Of a stretch of 18,594 bases of DNA, positions 1 through 8,061 are shown one piece after another. Source of the DNA: Scleroderma bovista (lineage: Eukaryota > Basidiomycota > Agaricomycetes > Boletales > Sclerodermataceae); the NCBI GenBank assembly GCA_037178675.1, contig JAYMGJ010000344.1, positions 1-18,594 on the forward strand, given 5' to 3'. Both the position numbers and the translations under genes were made by a program. Below the pieces are notes generated by a model, which was given only the letters and a program-made list of their open reading frames with translations, did not search any database and was not told the origin of the DNA. Each line of letters starts with the position of its first letter. Position 1 is the first letter of the stretch.

Positions 1-24
1 TCTGGCAGCATGATTGATGCTAGA

Positions 25-925
25 TTAGTTCACTCTGTTGTGTAGTGGTGTGTCAGGATGCTTCCAGCAATGTGTGCAATGATGATAGTGCCGAATTGTT
101 CATTGTGCCGAACTGTTAACTGTGCCGAAATGATGAATGTGCTGAACGGTTGATTGCACTGCAGGGCTGACTCTGCTGCAATGTTGAGCCAGAGTGGTGA
201 TTGTGCCGAACTGTTGATTGTGCCGCAGTGTTGACTCTGCCGCAATGTTGACTGTGCCAAACGGTTGATTGCGCCACAGGGCTGACTCTGCCGCAATGTT
301 GATGGTGCTGGAGGGTTGATTGTGCCGCAATGTTGACTCTGCCAGAATGATAATTGTGCCAAAATCTTCATTGTGCCGAACTGTTAACTGTGCCAAAATG
401 TTGAATCTGCTGGAATTATGAATGTGCCGCACAGTTGCATGTGCTGGAATACACAGCAGTCAACAGGCTGGCACAATCAACCTTGTGGCACAGTCAACAC
501 TCCGGCAGGATCCACATCCCGGCAGTCGACAGGCCGGCACAATCAACACTCCGTCGGCACAATCAACACTCCGTCGGCACAATCAACACTTCGGCACCAT
601 CATCAGTCCAGTCCAGTCAACACTCTGGCACAGTCAACCCTCCAGCACAATCAACCCTCCGGCACAATCAAACCTCCGGCACAGGCAACATTCTGGCGGA
701 GTCAACACTGCAGCACAATCAACAGTTCGGCACAATCACCATTCTGGCTCAACATTGCGGCAGAGTCAGCCCTGCAGCACAATCAACCGTTCGGCACAAT
801 CATCATTCCGGCACAGTCAACATTCCGGCACAATCAACAATTCGGCACCATCATCATTGCGGCACACACTGCTGGAAACATCCTGACACGCCGCTACACA
901 ACAGCATGATTGATGCAGTGAACTA
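25..925. repeat. Large inverted repeat (palindrome) made of a 17-bp minisatellite
   Basis: Left arm (about 25-440) carries a degenerate 17-bp unit of the type TGCCGAACTGTTGATTG in head-to-tail copies. From about 458 to 925 the same unit runs in the opposite orientation (CGGCACAATCAACACTC type), about two dozen copies per arm. The arms match over long blocks: 45-230 pairs with the reverse complement of about 690-895, including the non-repeat outer end with TGTCAGGATG. The turn is near 440-458 (TGTGCTGGAATACACAGCA). The unit length is not a multiple of 3 and the unit lacks stops in all three frames of one strand. This explains several overlapping open frames here that are not genes. A 15-bp direct repeat, CAGCATGATTGATGC, lies at 6-20 and 902-916. 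Confidence 0.85.
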
Positions 926-1335
926 CGGCACATATGTTATAGCTAGCTGTTCCACCAGCACACAATGGTTTCTAGCTGCAGTAGTTGATTGTTATCAATG
1001 CCAGCAGTCGTGGAACTACGAGGACCACAGCCAGTAGGCCCATGTTTGCACATCTTCCCTTGGCAGATTTATATTTACATATTGGCCGAAGGGTGTTCAT
1101 GCATGGCATTCAATTGCTCCTGGTGCATGGCTTTGCCATTGTGGCTACCAGCGAATCTATGTGCCACTGTCCATGACCCTCCCATTCCATCATCCATTCA
1201 TTCCAAAGTATGCACCCCATAAATACCTTGCAGTTGCACCTTGTTTTTTCCACTAACAGCCACTTGATGATCCGTTTCAAATATGTCCTCTTTGCATACC
1301 ATATAGTGGTATTTGATGCCAATGGTCAATGCCAA
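926..1335. other. No supported gene
   Basis: Between the palindrome and the transposase relic. Only short open frames of unremarkable composition occur. The stretch may be the decayed 3' flank of the transposase fragment, but no further transposase motif is visible. Confidence 0.5.
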
Positions 1336-2694
1336 TCATACACAACCAAGTCTACCATACATTTGACATTGCTTTGCTGCATAGCATGCTCTCCCCATCT
1401 CTCCGCTCATATTAGCCTCCTCCTTCTGATCTCTCCAAAGTGTTTCCCTATACGAAAGAAATTGTCTTGTCCATGTGGCTTCACATGTCAATAGTTTTAC
1501 CTCTTCGTCCCACCTGTCTCGCAATGCTTTCGCCCTCAACCAATGCACCCGGTAAACTATACATGTCAGCCGGTGTTAACATGAGGAGCAATCATCTTAC
1601 ATTCAGACATCCAATCATTGACCTCTGTATCCTGCGGCACATCCATTGTCCAAAACCAGGCCAAAGTGTCATCCCTATGACCCCTTGCATTTGGGTCGGC
1701 AATGGTTGCACTGATCTTTAGGTCTTCTTTCCTCAACATTTTGTATCGGTTCAATGTGTTGCCACTTGCATTCAATGCTATCATTTGTTTCCGGCACTGA
1801 CAATATATTGCTGCATGCCATTGCACCTTCACATTGGCACTACCCACCTTCCCCCAGGCCCTCATAGTCATATTGTATGTCCTGGCATGTCTGACATCGG
1901 TCCGGAAGATGACTGCCTTGTGTGCCAGCGAAACCCTTAGTTCATGTAGAGCATCGTTGGCCTGACCTTCCCTCAATCGTAACTCCTGATCCACCATGGT
2001 TAAAAGCCCCAACCTATCAGCTTGCTGCATCCCCAGGTACGACGGCAAGGGCAGTACCACAGCATCCGAGTAGTTGGGATCTTGTGGGTGGAATGTGTCT
2101 GAAAATACATCTTCACCATCACCTTCATCGATGTCCGTTGTGGAAATGAGATTATCCAAGATGTCCTCATTCCAATCTTCGCCTAGAAATTGGGAAGCTG
2201 ATTCACAGAGCCGATCAATTTGCATCTGCAGGCCGTCCTGCCGGCGGGCAATAGACAACCTTTGTGTTTCTGTCGCCCTTGCATGAATGTGGCAGACATC
2301 TATGGCCAAAATAATTTGTGATTCTTCGGCTTTCAATACCCTTGCCATCCATGTTGCTGCCCCACGCATACGACCATCTGGTCCCTGATTACTTATAATA
2401 TCCATTTTGATCGACTTAGTTGTTTGAGCTGTCATTATAATACGTCAAATTCGTTTGAAATCAGCCAAGCAAGTAAATACCTTTTTCCAGCTGCACCTCA
2501 AATATGTCCATTGATTTTGGATCAGTAACCCTATTCTCCAAAGCTGATTTCTCTTGCTGTGCCCAAAGCTCATGCAACTCGACCGGAACCCTTGTATCAA
2601 GCTCCGCAAATGCTCCTTCCGCGGACATCAGTGCCTCTTGAGCATTCTTCAATTTTCTTTTCAGGGCGATGGCTGTGCAATATGTCGTCGGCAT
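1336..2694 (-). pseudogene. KDZ-type transposase, C-terminal fragment (5' truncated)
   Basis: Three minus-strand exons join in frame: 2694-2481, 2428-1601 and 1556-1336. The introns are 52 nt (2480-2429, GTATTT..ACAG) and 44 nt (1600-1557, GTAAG..ATAG with a CTGAC branch site). The conceptual product is about 420 residues. It carries motifs I recognise from the C-terminal half of basidiomycete KDZ (Kyakuja-Dileera-Zisupton) transposases: LREGQANDALHELR, KAVIFRTDVR, DPNARG, WFWTMDV, then across the second splice DWMSEF|YRVHWLRAKALRDRW. The catalytic N-terminal half and the cysteine cluster expected upstream are absent; the sequence stops being transposase-like near 2694, where a protease gene begins on the other strand. 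The frame closes with TGA at 1336. No internal stop is seen, so the piece is truncated rather than heavily decayed. Family recognition is from memory of conserved blocks. Confidence 0.72.
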
Positions 2695-2771
2695 ACTTCA
2701 CCCAAAATCTGCAAGATATTGTGATACTGTTGAAGCAATACCTATATATGTAGAGGAACTGCTACTCCAAC

Positions 2772-2776
2772 TCACC
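2772..2776. repeat. Target-site duplication, left copy (TCACC)
   Basis: Five bases directly outside the LTR end, repeated at 4909-4913. In the plus-strand protease frame they form the end of codons CTC ACC; the right copy supplies the same ACC followed by TTG AAC. Confidence 0.6.
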
Positions 2777-3015
2777 TGTTGGGTGGAGTGCACAACCAGA
2801 GATGGTAGCGGTAGCTGGTTAAGAGCTGTTATATTATATAAGCGATGTCCGCTGTTTATATACAACAAATAGTGTGATGCATGACTGTGATGCGTGACAT
2901 GTGACATGTAACATCTACTCTAAAGAGGACTATTACTAAATCTACACTAATATGGGTCGCAGTCTTGTGCGCACTTCGTCGATGGTTTACGCCAGGTGCA
3001 CGTGCGACTTCAACA
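2777..3015 (-). repeat. 3' LTR of the copia element (239 bp)
   Basis: On the minus strand it begins TGTTGAAGTCGC and ends CACCCAACA, so it has the TGTTG..CAACA inverted ends expected of copia LTRs. It is preceded directly by a purine-rich tract and followed by the host sequence GGTGAGTTGG. It contains two AT-rich promoter-like stretches. No second LTR is present in the window, so the age of the insertion cannot be read from LTR divergence. Confidence 0.85.
2855..2862 (-). promoter_or_regulatory. TATA-like box in the LTR
   Basis: On the minus strand TATATAAA lies about 150 nt inside the LTR, a usual place for the U3 promoter. A second AT-rich stretch (TTATATAATATAA) follows nearer the LTR end. 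Confidence 0.4.
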
Positions 3016-3027
3016 CTCCCCCTCACT
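3016..3027 (-). other. Polypurine tract of the copia element
   Basis: AGTGAGGGGGAG on the minus strand, placed directly before the LTR start TGTTG. This is the standard position for plus-strand DNA priming in LTR retroelements. Confidence 0.75.
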
Positions 3028-3061
3028 GTGCTGCATGTAGAGCACTTCAGCAAATAAGGTG

Positions 3062-4861
3062 CTAGATGCTGTTAGAGGGAAATTGTAAGCCTAGTTGAGC
3101 TCTGAACTTCGTGAATTTCTCACGTGGTAAGTTCTTGGTGAGCAGATCGGCAGGATTCTCAGCACCATCAATGAAGAATAGCTCCATGTTACCTTTCGCG
3201 ACTGACTCGCGGATTCCGTGGTAGCGGATGTCAATGTGCTTGGAGCGAGGCTCCGTTACAGGGTTGGATGCCATGAATATGGACCCCTGATTATCACCGC
3301 AAATTGGGATAGCTTTCAGCTTATAGCCGAGCTCACCGAGTAGACTCCGAATCCAGGTAACTTGGCAAGCGCAATCGCTCAAAGCCATGTATTCAGCCTC
3401 AGTGGACGAGTACGCAATAGTCTTCTGCGCACGAGCAGTCCAGCTGATCAAGCCATCTGCAAGCTTCAGGTAGAAACCTGTCTGCGAGAGGCGAGATGTA
3501 GGGTCTGATCCCCAATCTGAGTCTGTGCATGCAATCAGGCCAGCACCGGATCCACCATTGTACACTAGGGAGTAATTAGGTGTACCAATCAAGTAGCGAC
3601 AGATATAAAGCACTTTGGACAGGTGGTCCTGGGATGGGTTCGTGGCATGGCGCGAGAGATGGGTGACTGTGAAAGCAATGTCGGGCCTAGTGCCTAACAT
3701 AAGGTACAGGAGGGACCCAATAACCGTCTGGAAACGGGAGCGGAGTTCCGCATCAACAGGCTCTGTATTTTTGGTGGCATAGTAGCCAGCCGGCAGTGGG
3801 GTGCTTGCGGATTTTGCGTTGAGCATGCCACAGTGTTCAATGACCTTTTGTAGGTACGCGCATTGGTCCAGGTGGATAGCGCGACCTTTGTGAGTGATTC
3901 GCATTCGGAGGAACTCCTTAGGTTCTCCAAGGTCTCTGCACTCCCATTTGCGCATGAACTGCACTTTGATAGCATCAACAACAGCCTTGTTAGGGCCACA
4001 GAATAGTGCGTCGTCAACATAGATAATACCGATGACGATGTTGGTGCCTTTCTTCTTATAGAAGAAGATGCCTGCTTCAGACTTAAGGTGCTCAAACCCA
4101 AGCTCCTTGAGAGACTCATCAAGTGTGCGCCACCAAGCTAGGCCAGCCTGTTTGAGGCCATAGAGGGCACGCCAGAGGCGGAGCACTTTGCACTCTTGCC
4201 CAGGGACTGCAAACCCTTCGGGTTGTTCCATGTAGATCTCTTCGTCGAGCTTGCCATACAAGTAGGCGCTCCGAACGTCGAGTCCAGTGATATACCAATT
4301 CTCAAGTGTGGCTAGCGCAAGCATGAGGCGCACTGTTTCAAAGCGCACGACTGGTGAGAAGACCTGGTCGAAATCTAATCCCTCGACCTGGGAGAAGCCT
4401 TTTGCTACTAAGCGGGCTTTCTTGCGGCCATCCGACTTGACGTCAAAGACCCATTGATTCTTAATGACCTTCCGGTCTCGGGGACGGTCAACTAGCTCAA
4501 AGACTTTGCGCTTTCGCAGCACGTCGAGCTCTTCTTGGCAAGCAAGTTGCCAGAGTTTCTGCTCAGCTTGGGGTAAGCAAGCGATGTCCTTGTAGGACCA
4601 GTTGCGGACGCTCTCATATTGAGGCTCGCTGGTTTTGAGGGCTTTGCCCATCAGGTATCTCACTAGGTTTGCTCCCCCTTCCTCGCACATCTTTTGCACA
4701 TCTTCCTCACTGGGCGTTGCAGAGGTGTCGGGGAAACCACCAGGAACATGGTCTGGTGTGTCCGGTTGTGGGGGCCTAGGGGCCTCACTAGGTACTGAAT
4801 CCGCAGAACCCCCCGTTGACTCTGAACAGGTTTCCCTCTCCGATATCCTTGGACCTGACAA
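3062..4861 (-). CDS. Copia Pol fragment: reverse transcriptase and RNase H
   Basis: An uninterrupted 599-codon frame. Residues about 100-340 are the copia-type reverse transcriptase (RVT_2): QWVFDVK, ARLVAKGFSQ, LDVRSAYLYG with Asp195, RALYGLKQA, and the catalytic IYVDD at 281-284. RNase H follows with CTDSDW (Asp447), SSTEAEYMAL (Glu488), CGDNQG (Asp523) and the end block KHIDIRYH..NPADLLTK. All key acidic residues are present, so this part decayed little after insertion. The frame has no ATG at its start: directly upstream (4862-4864) is an in-frame TGA, beyond which the same frame continues through serine-rich linker-like sequence (DDASASRSCSRSS) to about 4908. In a full element this region is the C-terminal part of a Gag-Pol polyprotein. 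Without LTR promoter, gag and integrase it cannot transpose on its own. Confidence 0.93.
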   Translation of the reverse strand: MSGPRISERETCSESTGGSADSVPSEAPRPPQPDTPDHVPGGFPDTSATPSEEDVQKMCEEGGANLVRYLMGKALKTSEPQYESVRNWSYKDIACLPQAEQKLWQLACQEELDVLRKRKVFELVDRPRDRKVIKNQWVFDVKSDGRKKARLVAKGFSQVEGLDFDQVFSPVVRFETVRLMLALATLENWYITGLDVRSAYLYGKLDEEIYMEQPEGFAVPGQECKVLRLWRALYGLKQAGLAWWRTLDESLKELGFEHLKSEAGIFFYKKKGTNIVIGIIYVDDALFCGPNKAVVDAIKVQFMRKWECRDLGEPKEFLRMRITHKGRAIHLDQCAYLQKVIEHCGMLNAKSASTPLPAGYYATKNTEPVDAELRSRFQTVIGSLLYLMLGTRPDIAFTVTHLSRHATNPSQDHLSKVLYICRYLIGTPNYSLVYNGGSGAGLIACTDSDWGSDPTSRLSQTGFYLKLADGLISWTARAQKTIAYSSTEAEYMALSDCACQVTWIRSLLGELGYKLKAIPICGDNQGSIFMASNPVTEPRSKHIDIRYHGIRESVAKGNMELFFIDGAENPADLLTKNLPREKFTKFRAQLGLQFPSNSI

Positions 4862-4908
4862 TCAAGATGACCTCGAGCATGACCTCGAAGCAGAAGCATC
4901 GTCGAGAG

Positions 4909-4913
4909 TCACC
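4909..4913. repeat. Target-site duplication, right copy (TCACC)
   Basis: Matches the five bases outside the LTR at 2772-2776 and lies where retroelement coding composition on the minus strand gives way to the protease exon on the plus strand. A chance 5-bp match in this interval is possible; the resumed reading frame is the stronger argument. Confidence 0.55.
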
Positions 4914-5787
4914 TTGAACTGGGAGCCCCCAGATGTAAGACAAATGTCTATTGTTTTTAATACCCTCTGACTAGTCGCAGGTGATAAATGCTGATTGTGG
5001 AATTGACATGGCAAAGGACACCCATCTCCCAGCCACCATGCCAACTATCATTCGCGCATCTGTCGATGGTGTCCCTCGACAAACCTTTCTCCCCGGTGAT
5101 ACCAGCCTATTGGTGTCTCCACAGGCCAGACTCAATGATACTTGTATCAATGGTTGTGCCACCCTTCTATACTCTGCGTTCATGCCCATTGCTGTTCGTT
5201 GTGCAATTCTCTCGACCCATGATCTCCCCCGCATCCACTTTCATGCCGATGATGACTCGCTCTGGTGCAATGCCTCATGGACATACTTCTGGGAGAAACC
5301 AGTCTGGATCATTCCGATTCACCGTTCATTACCAGGACATTGGGTCCTCTGCACCGTTGATTTCTCCTCTAGAAAGCTCTTACTTTTTGACAGCCTTGCT
5401 GAACAGAAGCCTTGGAAGAACGAAATCAAGGTCAGTCAACTTTGCAAGCTAATACTATCCTAACTTGTGGCTAGGATATCATGCGGCTCATTTGTCGTCT
5501 CTCCAGCATTGCGACCCGGAAACTGGGGACGAGCCGACGAGATCGTGGCAATTGGATGGCCCAACCCGTATTGGTAAGTTTCAAGAAGTTACGTATCTGA
5601 GGTTTACTAAATGTTATCGCAGCTAGAACCACAGCAGACTAATGGCTACGACTGCGGCATCTGGGTCTTGGCGCAAATGTCTGCCATTCTGAGAGGTTAT
5701 GACATTACTGACGTTAAAGAGGATGGCATCATCCATTTTAGGCACTTCCTTCGAGTTCTCATCCATCACGTTGTGGAACTGGCTTGA

Positions 5788-6675
5788 TTGCTTTCATCTA
5801 ATCTAATATATGTAAGTCCGGATCGACAGCCACCACCACCAACCATGCGACCAAACCACAGCGGTAACCCATCACTACACGCGCAAGAGAGACTGACGAA
5901 AACTTGCAGGCACCATCAACCATGACCCTTTAAGGAACATGTCGATCCGCTGTATAATCTAGTGCCAAAGAACGAGGGAGATATCAGGAGTTAACCACAT
6001 GCACGCAAACAGCCTTACAGCAAGCGCACTGCACGACCACCGCACTCAGGCACACCACCCTCATCCCTTGCAGCACAGCCCATGCGAACGCTCACATGGC
6101 CACCTAGTAGTACCTTGCATCGCCTGGCTTCCGCCCGCATTCATATGGACAGCTGCATTATCTTAGCACATAGCCCCCCCCCCCACCACGTCTGAGCAGC
6201 ACGTCTAAAATGCGCGGCGGGAACGAAGCGGGCCACCGGGGGACCTTAAGTCCTGGCTGGTGGGGCATTCGTGCGCTTGTGGGAGCGTGGCTTCCGGCCA
6301 CAGGGGGCCCTACTATACTTAGTACTAGTTAAAGTGTATTCACTGCAACCGCAGTTTTTCTGCGCAAGTGAGTTTGTTACTGGGTCAAAATCGTGATATG
6401 GTTCTGTTGGGTTATATCCTCAGCACTGATACATTTGTGGATGGGAATGTGGGTTGAGTGGTCTGGCCAGCATGTCATGACTTGACAACTTACAGGACAA
6501 TTCCTTGGCGCATTCCTTGCTTCTAGACACGACAACTCTGAGAAATGATACACAAAAGTTGAATACATAGTGAAGACAGACACACAGCCAGAGAACAACT
6601 GACAAGAATTGTCTGCATGAAAAGTCACAAGAGCAGTGAGTGGTGCCTATTGTGAGGAAGTGATACAACTATAAA
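5788..6675. other. No supported gene; C11 run and GC-rich island
   Basis: Downstream of the protease gene. A run of 11 C lies at 6174-6184, followed by a GC-rich stretch (about 6190-6310). Small frames on both strands have no recognisable product. A minus-strand frame of about 80 codons at 6377-6628 looks like chance. Confidence 0.5.
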
Positions 6676-6918
6676 TTAACATGAAGTCTGTCCGTCTCCA
6701 GAACCTGCAGATACTTTAAACAATTCCCATTGTAGTCTTGTTTTTTGGTCCATGTTCACAAGACGATGGTCTTCGTTGCATAGATATTCACTGGGATGTT
6801 GCGTGAACAATTTGTCGTTGGTGCCTTTCCTGCGGCTTCGTGATAGGGTAATGTACATGTTGAAAGGTGTGTCGTCTGATCCGATGTCTACGATGCAGTG
6901 GAGAAGGAAATTTGCACT
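6676..6918 (-). pseudogene. Relic of a PIF1-like (Helitron-type) helicase C-terminus
   Basis: The minus-strand frame contains LLHCIVDIG, then TPFNMYITLSRSR, then NDKLFTQHPSEYL and NEDHRLVNMDQKTRLQWE. This order matches the C-terminal end of PIF1-family helicases found in fungal Helitrons and related genes, where a VIVDIG strand precedes the FNVYVALSRSRGR motif and a DKLFT.HPSE block. About 6-8 residues (the I-R-L-L-R-D-F part) are missing between SRSR and NDKLFT, so the fold would be damaged. The helicase core upstream (Walker A/B) is not found. The frame ends in TAA at 6676 and opens upstream into unrelated sequence. Recognition rests on remembered motifs only. Confidence 0.5.
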
Positions 6919-7060
6919 AGCTGAGGTCATTGTCATTATCATCCCCTATCTTGTCCCCTATCTCTTCAAGTTGCATACATGGTTTCGATGTGTTGCATGC
7001 CATACATATCGTCCAATCACTGTTCGAAGGACTGAGGTCTTCTCTGCCTTCATCCTTTAA

Positions 7061-7480
7061 GGCCAGGATGCTGGTGTTGAACTGCTGATGCCATCGAAGC
7101 GTACCTGCAACATGCAAGCTCTGACTGGCGTGAATTTCACCTCGGTAGCATACCTTTTCCTGCCGTCGTGTGTCCTGTTCATGATTCCTTCGTGTCACCT
7201 CACGATCATTTTCTGCTTGATGCACATCCGCCCCCCTCATCATCATCATTGTCACCGCATCAGCTGGCACACGCATCAGTCCTCCTCTCGCCATCATCAT
7301 TGTCGTCAACAATGTTTTGCCACCAAGGCACTGGCCATGCGCGCCATCTCATTGTCGTCGTCGCTGCCGCCATGTGTCACCATTTCTGTCGTCATTTCAG
7401 TCACATCAACATCTGAGTCACTGATGTCATGTCTTGCCATCACCACCGCCACTATTGCTGTAGCCTGTCATTGTCGGCGT
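7061..7480. other. Trinucleotide-rich low-complexity tract, no gene
   Basis: Rich in CATCAT and GTCGTC on the plus strand (GAT/GAC on the minus strand), densest from about 7225 to 7470. Both strands show open frames with Met, Asp or His runs that follow from the base pattern. The minus strand could once have encoded an acidic linker (about GSDDDNEM), but no domain is attached. Confidence 0.5.
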
Positions 7481-8061
7481 TGTCCCCTCATCAAGCCATG
7501 TCTGTGATGGTGTACAGCATGAGAGTTTGCAGGTGTTCGCGCCGTACGGATGCTATAAGGATACAGATGAGCAGGTGTGACAGGGAAGTGGTGGGGATTG
7601 GCATGAGTTTTCTTAATGGTACCAGCAATGGCATGACTTACCAGTATGTATCTCTAAGTCCAGACCACCTGCAAAGCCACTGTACTAAGGTCACTGGACC
7701 TAAACGTCAACGCGGAAGATTTAAATTCGCAACTGTAAACGTCAGTCGAATGGGAAAGATCAAAGAGGCTTACCTTGGACATGATAGCGCAATGTGGTTG
7801 ATGTGGAGCCGGACAGCAACCGGACAGTGGTGTTTTCGCATGCACATGCTCCATAAACAAGGTGCCTGCCATCTATGTCGACGGCGCTATTGTTCTGGTT
7901 GGTATGTATAGCCTGAATGAGACAATTGGTGTTTGTCCAAAGGTTAGTACATAGCCACCACTCTATTGCTGCCATTAATCCACGCTGTTGACATACATAA
8001 ACTTGGTGATCTCCCTGTCATACAATTTCACACCAGCCACTGTTCAACATTCAACCTCAAC
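7481..8061. other. No supported gene; upstream region of the kinase gene
   Basis: Contains a plus-strand frame to 7911 and two minus-strand frames, none recognisable. The last 80 bases are pyrimidine-rich with CAAC repeats directly before the kinase ATG, as in fungal 5' leaders. Confidence 0.45.

Larger units (their letters stand above)
2777..4908 (-). mobile_element. Ty1/copia LTR retrotransposon, 5'-truncated copy inserted in the Ulp1-like gene
   Basis: The element reads on the minus strand: remains of the integrase-RT linker, reverse transcriptase, RNase H, polypurine tract and 3' LTR. Gag, protease, integrase and the 5' LTR are absent. The LTR edge at 2777 is abutted by TCACC (2772-2776), and the same five bases lie at 4909-4913, just where coding frame of the host gene resumes. 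That makes 4908 the likely other end. TSD length (5 bp) is normal for copia, but a proper target duplication beside a truncated 5' end is unusual, so the right boundary is less sure than the left. Confidence 0.75.
2665..5787 (+). pseudogene. Ulp1-like (C48) cysteine protease gene, split by a copia insertion
   Basis: Exons: about 2665-2776, then (after the insert) 4914-4934, 4981-5430, 5475-5573 and 5623-5787. Introns are 4935-4980, 5431-5474 and 5574-5622, all GT..AG, 44-49 nt, and all phase 0. The C-terminal part is a complete catalytic core: LNDTCINGC near the start, the active-site His in PGHWVLCTVDF, Asp in LLFDSLAEQ, Gln and Cys in QQTNGYDCGIWVL, ending FRHFLRVL and TGA. Ulp1-family enzymes remove SUMO or related modifiers; in fungi such domains are also common in transposon-linked genes. 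Upstream of the insert the frame PKSARYCDTVEAIP..LLLQLT continues directly into LNWEPPD after it, so the host exon was one reading frame. An acceptor-like TTTTCAG precedes 2665; earlier exons are missing or unrecognised. The catalytic part might still be expressed from a downstream start (ATG 5008). Confidence 0.75.

Noticed and set aside
450..880. CRISPR-like array of short repeats
   Set aside because: The units are contiguous and degenerate with no unique spacers, run in inverted halves, and the genome is eukaryotic.
30..1037. Several long overlapping open frames in the minisatellite, on both strands
   Set aside because: They follow from a 17-bp unit without stops in any frame of one strand. 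The products are repeats of CGTIN/AQSTL-type words shifted between frames, with no domain.
2698..2907. Minus-strand frame across the LTR edge as 5' part of the transposase
   Set aside because: It is translated LTR sequence; the LTR boundary at 2777 lies inside it.
3694..5234. Open frames overlapping the copia Pol frame and the protease exons
   Set aside because: They are shadows in other frames of well-supported coding sequence.
7429..7911. 160-codon plus-strand frame upstream of the kinase gene
   Set aside because: Begins in the trinucleotide-rich tract, has no recognisable domain, and competing frames of similar length occur on the other strand.
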